The position numbers and the translations under genes are program-made. This document shows, in pieces, positions 33,719 through 41,778 of a stretch of DNA of 64,000 bases; within the stretch, counting starts at the first letter, position 1, and every line of letters starts with the position of its first letter. The notes beneath the pieces are model-generated. The model was not told the origin of the DNA. It was given only the letters and a program-made list of their open reading frames with translations, and did not search any database. The stretch comes from Rhodococcus_F sp040656415 (lineage in GTDB: Bacteria > Actinomycetota > Actinomycetes > Mycobacteriales > Mycobacteriaceae): assembly GCF_040656415.1 (NCBI RefSeq), contig NZ_JBFAMC010000001.1:496001-560000 (forward strand), read 5' to 3'.

Positions 33719-34918
33719 ATGACGTATACCCCTGGAGGGTCGAGTTATGGTCCGCCCGCAGAACCTGCCTCGAAGGGTGAGTCCAAGAACCTGAGCTTCT
33801 TCCTCCTGGTCGGTGTCGCAGGCCTCGGTGTTCTGAACCTGCTGCTCGGATTCGCGCCCTACGCCACGTTCAGGGCAGGGACTGTGAATTCGTACGAGAT
33901 CTCCACGACTGGGCTCGGGCTCCTGATCCTCGGCGGCCTACTTGCGGCAGTGTCACTGCTTCCAAAGCAGTCGTATGTGGGAGCGGCAGCAGCGACGTCG
34001 ATAGCGGGTTGGGTTCTGTCGTTGGTGGTTTTCCTGTACGTCACCGGGGATGCCCAGTTGGGCGCGATCTTGATCCTCGTCGCGGGATTTCTCCAGTCCG
34101 CCGTAGCCGTCGCGGCGTTGCTCTTCGAGATGGGAGTCCTCGAGCAGTCTGCACCCGCACCCGCTGCCGGCGCGGACTTCAGTCAGCCAGGCCAGCCAGG
34201 TCAAGCCCCGAAGACTTACGGTCAAGCACCGCCGCAAGCGTACGGCCAGCAACCGCAAGCTTACGGCCAGGGATCCCAGCAGCCGTACGGACAACCACCG
34301 TACGGCCAAGCACCGCCGCAGACGTACGGTCAGCAACCGCAAGGCTACGGTCAGGGCGCACCGTACCAGCAGGGCTACGGCCAGCAGAATCAGCCCGGAT
34401 ACGGCCAATCGGGTTATGGGCAGCAGGCCTACGGACCGTCGGGCTATGGCCAGCCCGGTTACGGCCCGAAGGGTCAGCCATCACAAAGTCAGTCCGGCGG
34501 ATACGGCCAACGCTATGGGCAACCGCCGCAGCAACAGCAGGGTTACGGGGCTGGAGCAGGGGCCACACCCCCGCCGTACGACCTTCCCACGACCGCGTAC
34601 CCGCAGGCGCAGTACCCGGCCGGTGCGCAGTCGGGTCAGTCGCAGACCCCCGGAACAACCGGCTCTTCGTATCCGCCGGCGGGCGGGGCCGGCCCGGCTG
34701 AGCAGGAGTCGTCGGCGCAAGACCTTCAATCCGAGTCCTCGCTGGAGGAGAGGACGCTTGATTACGGTGAGCAGCAGGCCACCGAGTCCGAGCGATCGGA
34801 ATCGGGGGAGCAATCCGATTCGGAGAGTGAGGGGGGTGCCGCGCCGACTCAGGGGCGCGAGGCCGGCACCGATAGAGATGAAGAAGTGGAAGCCGGGGAA
34901 GAGAAGGACGACAAGTAG
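33719..34918 (+). CDS. Membrane protein with GYGQ-rich low-complexity tail (DUF5336, Rv0954-like)
   Basis: A 399-aa protein from the ATG at 33719, with a TAGGAGAAG ribosome site; an in-frame upstream ATG (33653) is less likely. Residues 25-145 hold four TM segments (FFLLVGVAGLGVLNLLLGFA, GLGLLILGGLLAAVSLL and two more), the DUF5336 domain. From about residue 155 to 300 comes a Gln/Gly/Tyr/Pro-rich tail with many GYGQ, AYGQ and PYGQ units, then an acidic Glu/Ser-rich end. Rv0954 of M. tuberculosis has the same plan and has been linked to the divisome/elongation proteins. The repetitive tail may support protein clustering at the membrane (inference). It sits upstream of perM, as in mycobacteria. 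Confidence 0.85.
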   Translation: MTYTPGGSSYGPPAEPASKGESKNLSFFLLVGVAGLGVLNLLLGFAPYATFRAGTVNSYEISTTGLGLLILGGLLAAVSLLPKQSYVGAAAATSIAGWVLSLVVFLYVTGDAQLGAILILVAGFLQSAVAVAALLFEMGVLEQSAPAPAAGADFSQPGQPGQAPKTYGQAPPQAYGQQPQAYGQGSQQPYGQPPYGQAPPQTYGQQPQGYGQGAPYQQGYGQQNQPGYGQSGYGQQAYGPSGYGQPGYGPKGQPSQSQSGGYGQRYGQPPQQQQGYGAGAGATPPPYDLPTTAYPQAQYPAGAQSGQSQTPGTTGSSYPPAGGAGPAEQESSAQDLQSESSLEERTLDYGEQQATESERSESGEQSDSESEGGAAPTQGREAGTDRDEEVEAGEEKDDK

Positions 34919-34935
34919 GATTCAGCAGAGCAGTG

Positions 34936-35066
<131 letters not shown>

Positions 35067-35076
35067 NNNNNNNNNN
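35067..35076. other. Scaffold gap (10 N)
   Basis: Ten N between two contigs. The true distance between the Rv0954-like gene and perM is unknown; ten is a conventional placeholder. Confidence 0.98.
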
Positions 35077-35215
35077 GGCTGGTGCCCGGTGAGAATATAC
35101 CAGAACAACATCTTTACACCGCAGCAGGCGCGCCTCCACGACTTGCGGCGCCCCGCCCACTGCTGTCCGGCGCGCCTGACTGTCGTCATGCCATAGGAGT
35201 GCCACTGTCGAGGGG

Positions 35216-36709
35216 ATGAGTTCTTTGGTTGATCGTGCGCAGCGCACAACTCGAGGTATCGGGCGCAGAAAATCGGCTGAGGCCGAGCGGAAAGACAGGC
35301 GACCGCGCCCGGTTCCTGACCGCGACGCTGACGACACACGGGTTCTGCTGACTCTCGCCTTCCGGCCGACGGGCGTCACGGTCGTACTGCTGTCGACATT
35401 GATCGTGGTGACGCTAGTGGTGGCGAACAGCGACCTGACGGGGACGTTCGGTGCAATCGCTGCGGCATGGCTGGCGATCCATCAGGTCCCCTTGACGATC
35501 GAAGACACCACTCTCGGTGTTCTCCCGCTGCTTCCGACCGTGGGCATGGTGTTCGCCGTATTCCGGGGTTGCGCGGCAGTGATGACTCCCGAGTCCTCAC
35601 CGCAGAGGGCATTCCGGGTTGTCGGCGCCGCCGTTGCCGGGCCCCTTCTCATGACGGCGATCGCGCTTGCGGTGATAGCGGACGCGTCTGCGGTGATTCC
35701 GTTGTCCTCACCGAACGCACTCACCGCGTTCGGGTGGGTGCTCTTCGTACATTTGCTCGCGGCGTCGATAGCCGTCGCTACCGTTGCATGGTCGACGATC
35801 GGCGAGCACGTGCCGTCATGGGTCCGGAATGCGGTCAGGCCGGGACTGCGCGCCACGATGGCAATACTCGGCGCCGGTGCGGCCATGGTCACGATTTTTC
35901 TCCTGCTTGGCTGGTCAACGGTCGGCTCTTTGATCGAACGCGGGGACGGCGTCGTAGGGATGCTGGGGCTCACGGTCCTTTCGTTGCTCTATCTGCCGAA
36001 CGTCGTGGTCGGTGCCGCCGCCGCCCTCACTGGAGGGACTGCGCAGATTGGCGATGTCTCGGTCAGTGTCTTCGGGAACGTCGGTGGCTCGTTGCCTCCG
36101 CTGCCTCTGCTGGGCGCTGTTCCCGACGGGATGGCCGGTGGCGCCTGGCCGATACTGCTGGCGATTCCATTGCTGGCCGGGGTCATGCTCGGACGGGATT
36201 GCGGACGCCGAGTCTTCGGACAGGACGCCGTGTTCACCGCGCTTGTTGCCGCCGCCGCCGTGGGCATCGCCATGTCGGTGCTGGGACTCGTGTCGGGGGG
36301 CAGGCTCGGGGCCTTCGGCATGGTCCAATTCAGTTGGTGGGCCTTCGGGCTGCTGACGTTCGCGTGGCTAGGGTTCGCGGGGGTGGTGACCGCGGTGATC
36401 GTGGCGTGGCACCGCAATCGGGGTGCCACCGAGGAAGCCGGGACCCAGGTAGCCGAGGAGGATGATCAGCCTCGCCTGCCCGGCGCGCAGGAGGTGCTTG
36501 CCATCGCCGGCCCCGTCGGCGAGGAGCCGCCGGCGGCAGCAGGTGAGGTGCCGAGTGGTGTCATCGTGGCGGAACTGGTTGACGAGGTCGAAGCGCCCAC
36601 AACTGCCGACTCACCGACAGAGGTAGTGGTGGACGCGGAGATCGAGGTAGACGAGGTCCCCAAGCCCGAAGTAGACCTGCCACCAGGACCCGCGCCCCGC
36701 AGCGACTAG
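35216..36709 (+). CDS. perM: PerM-like integral membrane protein (DUF6350, Rv0955-like)
   Basis: A 497-aa protein with a basic cytosolic start (RAQRTTRGIGRRKSAEAERK), about ten TM segments between residues 50 and 400, and an acidic, Pro-rich cytosolic tail (VAEEDDQPRLPGAQE onward). Position before purN and purH and after an Rv0954-like gene is exactly that of Rv0955. In M. tuberculosis PerM is needed for division at low magnesium and for persistence, by stabilising the divisome protein FtsB. The start ATG is preceded by CGAGGGG. Conservation of the DUF6350 body was judged from topology and context rather than by alignment. Confidence 0.78.
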   Translation: MSSLVDRAQRTTRGIGRRKSAEAERKDRRPRPVPDRDADDTRVLLTLAFRPTGVTVVLLSTLIVVTLVVANSDLTGTFGAIAAAWLAIHQVPLTIEDTTLGVLPLLPTVGMVFAVFRGCAAVMTPESSPQRAFRVVGAAVAGPLLMTAIALAVIADASAVIPLSSPNALTAFGWVLFVHLLAASIAVATVAWSTIGEHVPSWVRNAVRPGLRATMAILGAGAAMVTIFLLLGWSTVGSLIERGDGVVGMLGLTVLSLLYLPNVVVGAAAALTGGTAQIGDVSVSVFGNVGGSLPPLPLLGAVPDGMAGGAWPILLAIPLLAGVMLGRDCGRRVFGQDAVFTALVAAAAVGIAMSVLGLVSGGRLGAFGMVQFSWWAFGLLTFAWLGFAGVVTAVIVAWHRNRGATEEAGTQVAEEDDQPRLPGAQEVLAIAGPVGEEPPAAAGEVPSGVIVAELVDEVEAPTTADSPTEVVVDAEIEVDEVPKPEVDLPPGPAPRSD

Positions 36710-36744
36710 GCTCTTGGGCGGTCGACATTTCGGCCGACCACCTT

Positions 36745-37467
36745 GTGACTCGTCCTTGGTTGCACCCGGCCTTTCGATTATTCAGGAGCAGAACTCTGAC
36801 TTCCCCGCGTGACCACCCCAGGCCTACGGCGGAGGCTTCGAGCTCGTCGGTGGCAGTGTCACCGATGCGTGTCGTGGTACTCGCATCCGGTACCGGAACC
36901 CTGTTGAGGTCGCTGATCGAGGCGTCGCGGGTTGACGGGTACCCGGCGGAGATCGTCGCCGTCGGTGTCGACCGCGACTGCGATGCCATTCGGCACGCCG
37001 AGGCCGCAGCGATCGAGCACTTCCAGGTCAGTCTCCGCGAGCATGCCGACCGCGCCGCCTGGGACGCCGCACTCACCGAGGCCGTCGCGGCGCATCAGCC
37101 TTCGCTCGTCGTTTCGGCTGGATTCATGAAGATCCTCGGTCCCGCCTTCTTGGGGCGCTTCGGTGGCCGAATAATCAATTCGCATCCTGCGTTGCTGCCC
37201 GCATTCCCGGGCGCGCACGCGGTTCGCGACGCGCTGGCGTACGGGGTCAAGGTGACAGGGGCGACTGTTCACCTGGTGGACGCGGGTGTGGACACGGGCC
37301 CGATCCTGGCGCAGGAGACTGTGCAGGTGCTCGACGGCGATGACGAACCGACGTTGCACGAGCGAATCAAGACTGTGGAGCGACGGATGCTGGCGGAGGT
37401 CGTCGCCGCTGTCGCGACCCGTGGAGTTGTATCCGATGGACGAAAGGCCGTGATCCCCAGTGAGTGA
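36745..37467 (+). CDS. purN: Phosphoribosylglycinamide formyltransferase
   Basis: Folate-dependent GAR transformylase for the third step of purine synthesis. 'RVVVLASGTGTLLRSLIEA' is the GAR-binding loop; VSAGFMKILGPAFLGRF and 'IINSHPALLPAFPGAHAVRD' carry the catalytic Asn and His, and 'VTGATVHLVDAGVDTGPI' the catalytic Asp region. The start is uncertain: a GTG at 36745 gives 240 aa, but the first 36-40 residues look non-conserved. A GTG at 36850 or ATG at 36865 would give a protein of normal length. Its stop overlaps the GTG of purH by eight bases, so the two are coupled. Confidence 0.92.
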   Translation: MTRPWLHPAFRLFRSRTLTSPRDHPRPTAEASSSSVAVSPMRVVVLASGTGTLLRSLIEASRVDGYPAEIVAVGVDRDCDAIRHAEAAAIEHFQVSLREHADRAAWDAALTEAVAAHQPSLVVSAGFMKILGPAFLGRFGGRIINSHPALLPAFPGAHAVRDALAYGVKVTGATVHLVDAGVDTGPILAQETVQVLDGDDEPTLHERIKTVERRMLAEVVAAVATRGVVSDGRKAVIPSE

Positions 37468-39016
37468 ACGTAAGGCAGTGCGCCGAGCGCTGGTCAGCGT
37501 CTTCGACAAGACCGGGCTGGTCGAACTGGCTACGGGCCTGCACAAGGCAGGCGTCGAACTGGTGTCGACAGGGTCGACTGCAGCGAAGATCGCGGACGCA
37601 GGCATCCCGGTCACCCCCGTGGAATCGCTGACCGGATTCCCCGAGTGCCTCGAAGGCAGGGTCAAGACCCTGCATCCTCGAGTTCACGCCGGTGTCCTCG
37701 CTGACACTCGCAAGCCCGATCACCTCGCGCAACTCGAGGAACTAGGCATCGAGGCATTCCAACTGGTTGTCGTGAATCTCTACCCGTTCACGCAGACTGT
37801 CGCGTCGGGTGCGACACCGGACGAGTGCGTCGAGCAGATCGATATCGGCGGGCCGTCCATGGTCCGTGCCGCAGCGAAGAACCACCCGTCGGTGGCGGTC
37901 GTGGTTGACCCCGATCGCTACGCGGACACGCTCGCCGCCGTTGCAGATGGTGGCTTCACCCTGGCAGAGCGCACCGCGCTCGCCGCTCAGGCATTCCAGC
38001 ACACCGCGTCCTACGACGTCGCGGTGGCGAGCTGGATGACGTCGACACTGGCAGGATCGGACGATTCGCAGTTCCCGGGGTGGGCCGGAGCCACCTGGGA
38101 CCGCTCGGCCGTGTTGCGGTACGGCGAAAACCCGCACCAGGCTGCCGCTCTGTATGTCGACCCAGTGGCCCCCGCGGGTCTGGCACACGCCAAGCAGTTG
38201 CACGGCAAGGAAATGTCCTACAACAACTACACCGACGGCGAGGCGGCTTGGCGTGCGGCGTTCGACTTCGGTGAACCCGCCGTGGCGATCATCAAGCATG
38301 CCAACCCGTGCGGTATCGCAGTCGCCGCCGACATCGCCGAAGCGCATCGCAAAGCGCACGCGTGCGATCCGGTCAGTGCGTATGGCGGTGTGATTGCTGC
38401 GAACCGTGAGGTCACCGTTGAGATGGCGGAGCAGGTTGCCGACATCTTCACCGAGGTGATCATTGCACCGTCCTATGCGGACGGCGCCCTCGGTGTGCTG
38501 CAGCGCAAGAAGAGCATCCGCGTTCTCCTCGCCGCCCCACCGGCGCGGGCCGGAATCGAACTGCGCCCCGTGTCCGGAGGGGTACTGCTGCAGGAACGCG
38601 ACGTACTCGACGCCGCAGGCGACGACCCTGCCAAATGGACTCTGGCTGTCGGTGACAACGCAGATGAGCAGACTCTGGAGGACCTCGAATTCGCGTGGCG
38701 GGCGTGCCGCTCCGTGAAGTCGAACGCGATCCTGCTTGCGAACGGTGGCGCCTCCGTGGGCATCGGAATGGGCCAGGTCAATCGAGTCGACTCGGCTCAC
38801 CTCGCCGTGCAGCGTGCAGGCGACCGCGTGGTCGGGTCGGTAGCCGCGTCGGACGCGTTCTTCCCGTTCCCGGACGGTTTGCAGGTGCTCGCGAACGCCG
38901 GCGTCAGGGCCGTTGTGCAGCCGGGCGGTTCGGTTCGTGACAACGAGGTGATCGACGCCGCCAAGGAGGCAGGGATCACCATGTATCTGACCGGCGCGCG
39001 GCACTTCGCCCACTAG
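37460..39016 (+). CDS. purH: Bifunctional AICAR formyltransferase / IMP cyclohydrolase
   Basis: A 518-aa protein from GTG at 37460. The N-terminal IMP cyclohydrolase part has ALVSVFDKTGLVELATGL, 'ELVSTGSTAAKIADAGIPV' and GRVKTLHPRVHAG; the C-terminal AICAR transformylase has LRYGENPHQ, KEMSYNNYTDGEAA, 'AVAIIKHANPCGIA' (catalytic Lys-His) and SDAFFPFPDGL. It makes IMP, which purA then uses. It ends in a strong 14-bp hairpin terminator. Confidence 0.98.
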   Translation: MSERKAVRRALVSVFDKTGLVELATGLHKAGVELVSTGSTAAKIADAGIPVTPVESLTGFPECLEGRVKTLHPRVHAGVLADTRKPDHLAQLEELGIEAFQLVVVNLYPFTQTVASGATPDECVEQIDIGGPSMVRAAAKNHPSVAVVVDPDRYADTLAAVADGGFTLAERTALAAQAFQHTASYDVAVASWMTSTLAGSDDSQFPGWAGATWDRSAVLRYGENPHQAAALYVDPVAPAGLAHAKQLHGKEMSYNNYTDGEAAWRAAFDFGEPAVAIIKHANPCGIAVAADIAEAHRKAHACDPVSAYGGVIAANREVTVEMAEQVADIFTEVIIAPSYADGALGVLQRKKSIRVLLAAPPARAGIELRPVSGGVLLQERDVLDAAGDDPAKWTLAVGDNADEQTLEDLEFAWRACRSVKSNAILLANGGASVGIGMGQVNRVDSAHLAVQRAGDRVVGSVAASDAFFPFPDGLQVLANAGVRAVVQPGGSVRDNEVIDAAKEAGITMYLTGARHFAH

Positions 39017-39044
39017 AAGGCTCAGCTGGAAGTAGTGGCGTCCC

Positions 39045-39077
39045 GAACGAGCCCCGGCGATTGGCCGGGGCTCGTTC
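39045..39077. terminator. purH terminator hairpin
   Basis: GAACGAGCCCCGGC (39045-39058) pairs perfectly with 39064-39077 across GATTG. It is between purH and the convergent small gene at 39085, so it probably serves both strands. Confidence 0.8.
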
Positions 39078-39084
39078 TGCGTCG

Positions 39085-39315
39085 TCAGGCTGCTTCTGCC
39101 TCTCGCCCTGACCGGCCGTCTCGCTGTCGTGGCGAGTCGGCGATCACTATCCGGGCGGCGCCGCGCCTGCGTAGTTCGCCGACCAGTTCGCCGACCCCGG
39201 ACTTGTGGGCGTCGCCGCAGTGTGAGAGGTCGAGCGTCACGGCATAGCCGGTGAGGTCGTTGGGCAGGTCCATGTCGGGCGGTGCCGTGGATAGTTGGTT
39301 GATGCGTAGTTTCAC
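39085..39315 (-). CDS. Small protein with STAS-like pattern, behind an attenuator
   Basis: A 76-aa protein from GTG at 39313-39315 with CAGGAGCAC upstream. Predicted strand-helix units 'YAVTLDLSHCGDAHKSGVGE', then LVGELRRRGAARIVIADSP, recall the STAS (anti-sigma-factor antagonist) core, but about half of a normal STAS domain is absent and the usual phospho-Ser position is unclear. The C-terminus is basic and acidic without structure. I do not recognise the family. Its leader holds a 32-codon ORF and competing hairpins (39339-39412), so its expression is probably set by transcription attenuation. Confidence 0.6.
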   Translation of the reverse strand: MKLRINQLSTAPPDMDLPNDLTGYAVTLDLSHCGDAHKSGVGELVGELRRRGAARIVIADSPRQRDGRSGREAEAA

Positions 39316-39338
39316 TAGGTGCTCCTGAACGTGAATAG

Positions 39339-39412
39339 GTAAAAGAAAGGCACCCGAGGGGAGTTTCCTGGGTGCCCGAGAATGACTTGGTGAAAGTCTC
39401 AATATTCTCGGG
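39339..39412 (-). promoter_or_regulatory. Transcription attenuator: antiterminator and U-tailed terminator
   Basis: Read on the minus strand. Segment A (39412-39404, CCCGAGAAT) pairs with segment B (39383-39375, ATTCTCGGG), with an inner GACTT/AAGTC pairing. Segment B continues into GGCACCC (39376-39370), which pairs with segment C, GGGTGCC (39354-39348). Segment C is followed by TTTCTTTTA (39347-39339). A:B and B:C share bases 39375-39376 and cannot both form fully. B:C plus the U-run is an intrinsic terminator 24 bases before the GTG of the 76-aa gene; A:B is the antiterminator. The stop codon of the leader ORF (39399-39401) lies in the loop of A:B. Confidence 0.7.
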
Positions 39413-39497
39413 GTGTACTGGAGTCGGTGATGTGCCTGTCACCGGAGGGGCCGCGCCATATGGGCACGGATCGCCAGCGCGCATGGAGCTGCGTCAT
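39399..39497 (-). CDS. Leader peptide ORF of the attenuator (32 codons)
   Basis: The minus strand has GGGAGGTACCGCC then ATG (39495-39497), one of the strongest ribosome sites in the window, and a frame of 32 codons ending in TGA at 39399-39401. The product starts MTQLHARWRSVPIW and ends SSTPREY; it has two Trp and five Arg. No single amino acid is clearly over-used, so if ribosome stalling controls the attenuator, the signal could be Arg or Trp starvation, an antibiotic, or a peptide-specific arrest. It is too short for routine gene callers. Confidence 0.6.
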   Translation of the reverse strand: MTQLHARWRSVPIWRGPSGDRHITDSSTPREY

Positions 39498-39578
39498 GGC
39501 GGTACCTCCCGCGTGTCGTTGCCAGTTGGCAGACGAGGCTACCTCACGGGTTGAAGGTTCGCACCCCAAATAATTCTC

Positions 39579-39635
39579 CGAATGCGCACAAACGCAGGAT
39601 TATGTTCGGGATTTTCGCGCAGATGTGCGCATTCG
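39579..39635. repeat. 12-bp inverted repeat upstream of the DUF559 gene
   Basis: CGAATGCGCACA (39579-39590) and TGTGCGCATTCG (39624-39635) are perfect inverse copies 33 bases apart. The GAATGCGCA core recurs after the gene (40584). It lies between the leader ORF at 39497 (minus strand) and the DUF559 start at 39719. Confidence 0.7.
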
Positions 39636-39718
39636 AGGTGCTGTGGACGGTGGGTCGCGCTATCCACAGGCCGCGAATTCATGCGTGCGGTCGAGGACCC
39701 GACTGCCAAGGTTCGAAG

Positions 39719-40585
39719 ATGGGGGAATTCGAACAGCCGTTTCGGGGATCGGAAGCGCTGAAAGACGGCCGGCTCACGCGTCACGGGCTGAGTTCTTTCC
39801 GCCGCCTGCATCGAGACGCATATCTGGATCGGAGCGTCGAGGTCACAGCGATCTCGCGTGCACGCGCCGCGTGGTTGTGGGCGCGCGGTGGCGCTGTCCT
39901 TGCGGGGTACTCGGCGGCTGCGGTGCACGGAACCCGCTGGATCGGGTCGGGAGAGTTTGCAACTCTGATCCGGAAAGGAAGCAGGCGATCCGTAAACGGA
40001 ATCGTGGTGCGCGCGGACACCCTGCTGCCGGAGGAGGTGTGCCGAGTGGACGGGATGCTCGCTACGACTCCGGCCCGTACCGGGTTCGACCTCGGCCGAT
40101 GGCTTGCCGGTGACCGTGCCGTCGAGGTGCTCGACGCGCTCTGTCACGACACCAGAACAAGTCTGGCGGAAATCTCCGCTGTGGCGAGCCGGCATGCGGG
40201 CGAACGCGGTCTAGCTCGACTACGAACAGTTGCCTGCCTCGCCGATCCCGGCGCCGAGTCGCCTCCCGAGACGAGGACTCGACTCTTGTTGATCCGCGCA
40301 GGTCTACCGACGCCTACCACCCAGATACCGATAGCCGACCGGTCTGGTCGGGTTTTCGCCCGCGCGGACATGGGCTGGGAGATGTGGAGGGTGCTCGTCG
40401 AATACGACGGTGTACAGCACTGGGCGGACGAACGTCAGCGCACCTGGGACATCGAGCGGTTGGAGCGGCTCGCCGAACTCGGCTGGGTGGTGGTGCGGGT
40501 AAATGCGGAGCAGTTGCGCATGAGGCCCCACGCCGTCGTCGCGCGAGTTCGAGACCGACTGAGGCAGGCAGCCGCACCCGTTTGA
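39719..40585 (+). CDS. DUF559-type (Vsr-like endonuclease fold) protein with AbiEi-like N-terminus
   Basis: A 288-aa protein from the ATG at 39719. The N-terminus ('DGRLTRHGLSSFRRLHRDAY' then LDRSVEVTAISRARAAWLW, GAVLAGYSAAAVHG) resembles the winged-helix part of AbiEi-like antitoxin proteins. The C-terminus has the DUF559 pattern related to very-short-patch-repair nucleases: RADMGWEMWRVLVEYDGVQH, R-x-W-D-I-E-R, then 'LAELGWVVVRVNAEQLRMRP'. Such stand-alone proteins are very common in actinobacteria and their targets are unknown. Related 22-bp repeats stand on both sides, which suggests insertion as a unit. No toxin partner is adjacent. Confidence 0.8.
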   Translation: MGEFEQPFRGSEALKDGRLTRHGLSSFRRLHRDAYLDRSVEVTAISRARAAWLWARGGAVLAGYSAAAVHGTRWIGSGEFATLIRKGSRRSVNGIVVRADTLLPEEVCRVDGMLATTPARTGFDLGRWLAGDRAVEVLDALCHDTRTSLAEISAVASRHAGERGLARLRTVACLADPGAESPPETRTRLLLIRAGLPTPTTQIPIADRSGRVFARADMGWEMWRVLVEYDGVQHWADERQRTWDIERLERLAELGWVVVRVNAEQLRMRPHAVVARVRDRLRQAAAPV

Positions 40586-40605
40586 ATGCGCAGAAATGCA
40601 GATTT
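40584..40605. repeat. Downstream copy of the GAATGCGCA repeat
   Basis: The 22 bases from 40584 match 39580-39601 at 18 positions, in the same orientation. It overlaps the stop codon of the DUF559 gene. Confidence 0.6.
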
Positions 40606-40660
40606 CCACTTGACGTGTGGCTGCAGAACTGCACACTCGGCGCGCGTCTTCGCCTCCGCG

Positions 40661-41626
40661 CTATAGCGTGGCGATCCAGCTGCTGAAGGGCTCACTGAAT
40701 TCCGCCGAATAGGGTAAGCGCTCAACGTAGTCCGGCCCGGTAGACGATCGATCTCCGATGTCCTTCAGAACATGATTGGCGTTTGTCATCAGGACTGGAG
40801 TCAGTGCTGTGTGCGCGAGCGCCTCGTTCAGGCCGGCGACGTCCTCGAGTTGCACTTGGATGTCCTTGGCGGAGCAACTCGTCAGGACAGGGAAGCCGGC
40901 GGGAAGCTGCCTCGCGAGAGCCCGCGGATCGAGCGCGTCCTCCTCGGCGAGAGCCTTCGCGTTCGCGTTGACGAGGCCCGCGTTCTGCAAGGGTTCCGGC
41001 AAGTCGTCCGGGATCGTCCCGGACGTGCGGAGCGACTCGACGGTGTCTGCGAGCGCAAGCCGTAGTTCGTCCGCCAGTTCCACTGGCAACTGTCCGGTGC
41101 CCTCGGCGGCATCCAGTTGGGTGTGGATCTGGGTGGTCAGCAGGTCGAGAAGCCGCACGCTCAGAGGTTCGAGGAGTCCCACGGCATGTACGCGTGAGCC
41201 CTGGTCGGCGGTTGCGAGTGCGAGCGCGACGAGGGCGCCGTCGCTGTGCCCGATCACGACGAGCTTGGATGGGTCGACCCCAGGTTGGGAGGCCAGGAAG
41301 TCCAGGCCGGTGGAGGCAGCGTCCACGAACGTGCTGAAGCCGAGGCCGCCGACTTCATCGACTTCGTACGGGCCGAGGGCGGTCTCGCCGCTGCCGATCT
41401 TGTCGTAGCGCAGGCTCGCGACGCCGTGCTGTTCGAGGACGTCGGCGAGAAAGCGGAGGGTTCCGATGTCACCGGGGAGCAGCGCGCTGTCGCCGTTGCG
41501 ATCGGTGGGTCCGCTGCCTGCGAGCAGAAGTGCTGCGGGCGTCGATCCGTTGGCGTGGTCGGGTGTGCGCAGGCTGCCGTAGTAGGTGACGGCGCCGCTG
41601 TCGAAGGTGATCTCGATGTCAGGCAT
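40661..41626 (-). CDS. Alpha/beta-hydrolase family protein
   Basis: A 321-aa cytosolic protein. The oxyanion loop is ALLLAGSGPTDRNGDSALL, the nucleophile elbow VVIGHSDGALVALAL (GHSDG), an acid residue follows in the PVLTSCSAKDIQVQ strand, and the likely catalytic His is in TNANHVLKDIGD. The family (serine aminopeptidase/S33-like hydrolases, as in bacterial 'alpha/beta hydrolase with NGDSALL') acts on esters or peptides of unknown kind. The start is the ATG at 41624-41626. It is convergent with the DUF559 gene. Confidence 0.82.
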   Translation of the reverse strand: MPDIEITFDSGAVTYYGSLRTPDHANGSTPAALLLAGSGPTDRNGDSALLPGDIGTLRFLADVLEQHGVASLRYDKIGSGETALGPYEVDEVGGLGFSTFVDAASTGLDFLASQPGVDPSKLVVIGHSDGALVALALATADQGSRVHAVGLLEPLSVRLLDLLTTQIHTQLDAAEGTGQLPVELADELRLALADTVESLRTSGTIPDDLPEPLQNAGLVNANAKALAEEDALDPRALARQLPAGFPVLTSCSAKDIQVQLEDVAGLNEALAHTALTPVLMTNANHVLKDIGDRSSTGPDYVERLPYSAEFSEPFSSWIATL

Positions 41627-41778
41627 GGGGACTGTCTACCAGTTCGGAAAATTCGCTGAGAACGAGATCTCAGAGAAGCATCACAGAACTCACAAATGCG
41701 GACATTAGCGTCTACATCATCAGTTGTCCCAACAGATTACGTCCGGGATGACCCTCGACTCCAGAAAGGTGCCGCACC

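Noticed and set aside
36745..36864. N-terminal 40-residue extension of PurN as a real domain
   Set aside because: It is low-complexity and non-conserved-looking with no ribosome site; more likely the true start is 36850 or 36865, but this cannot be settled from sequence.
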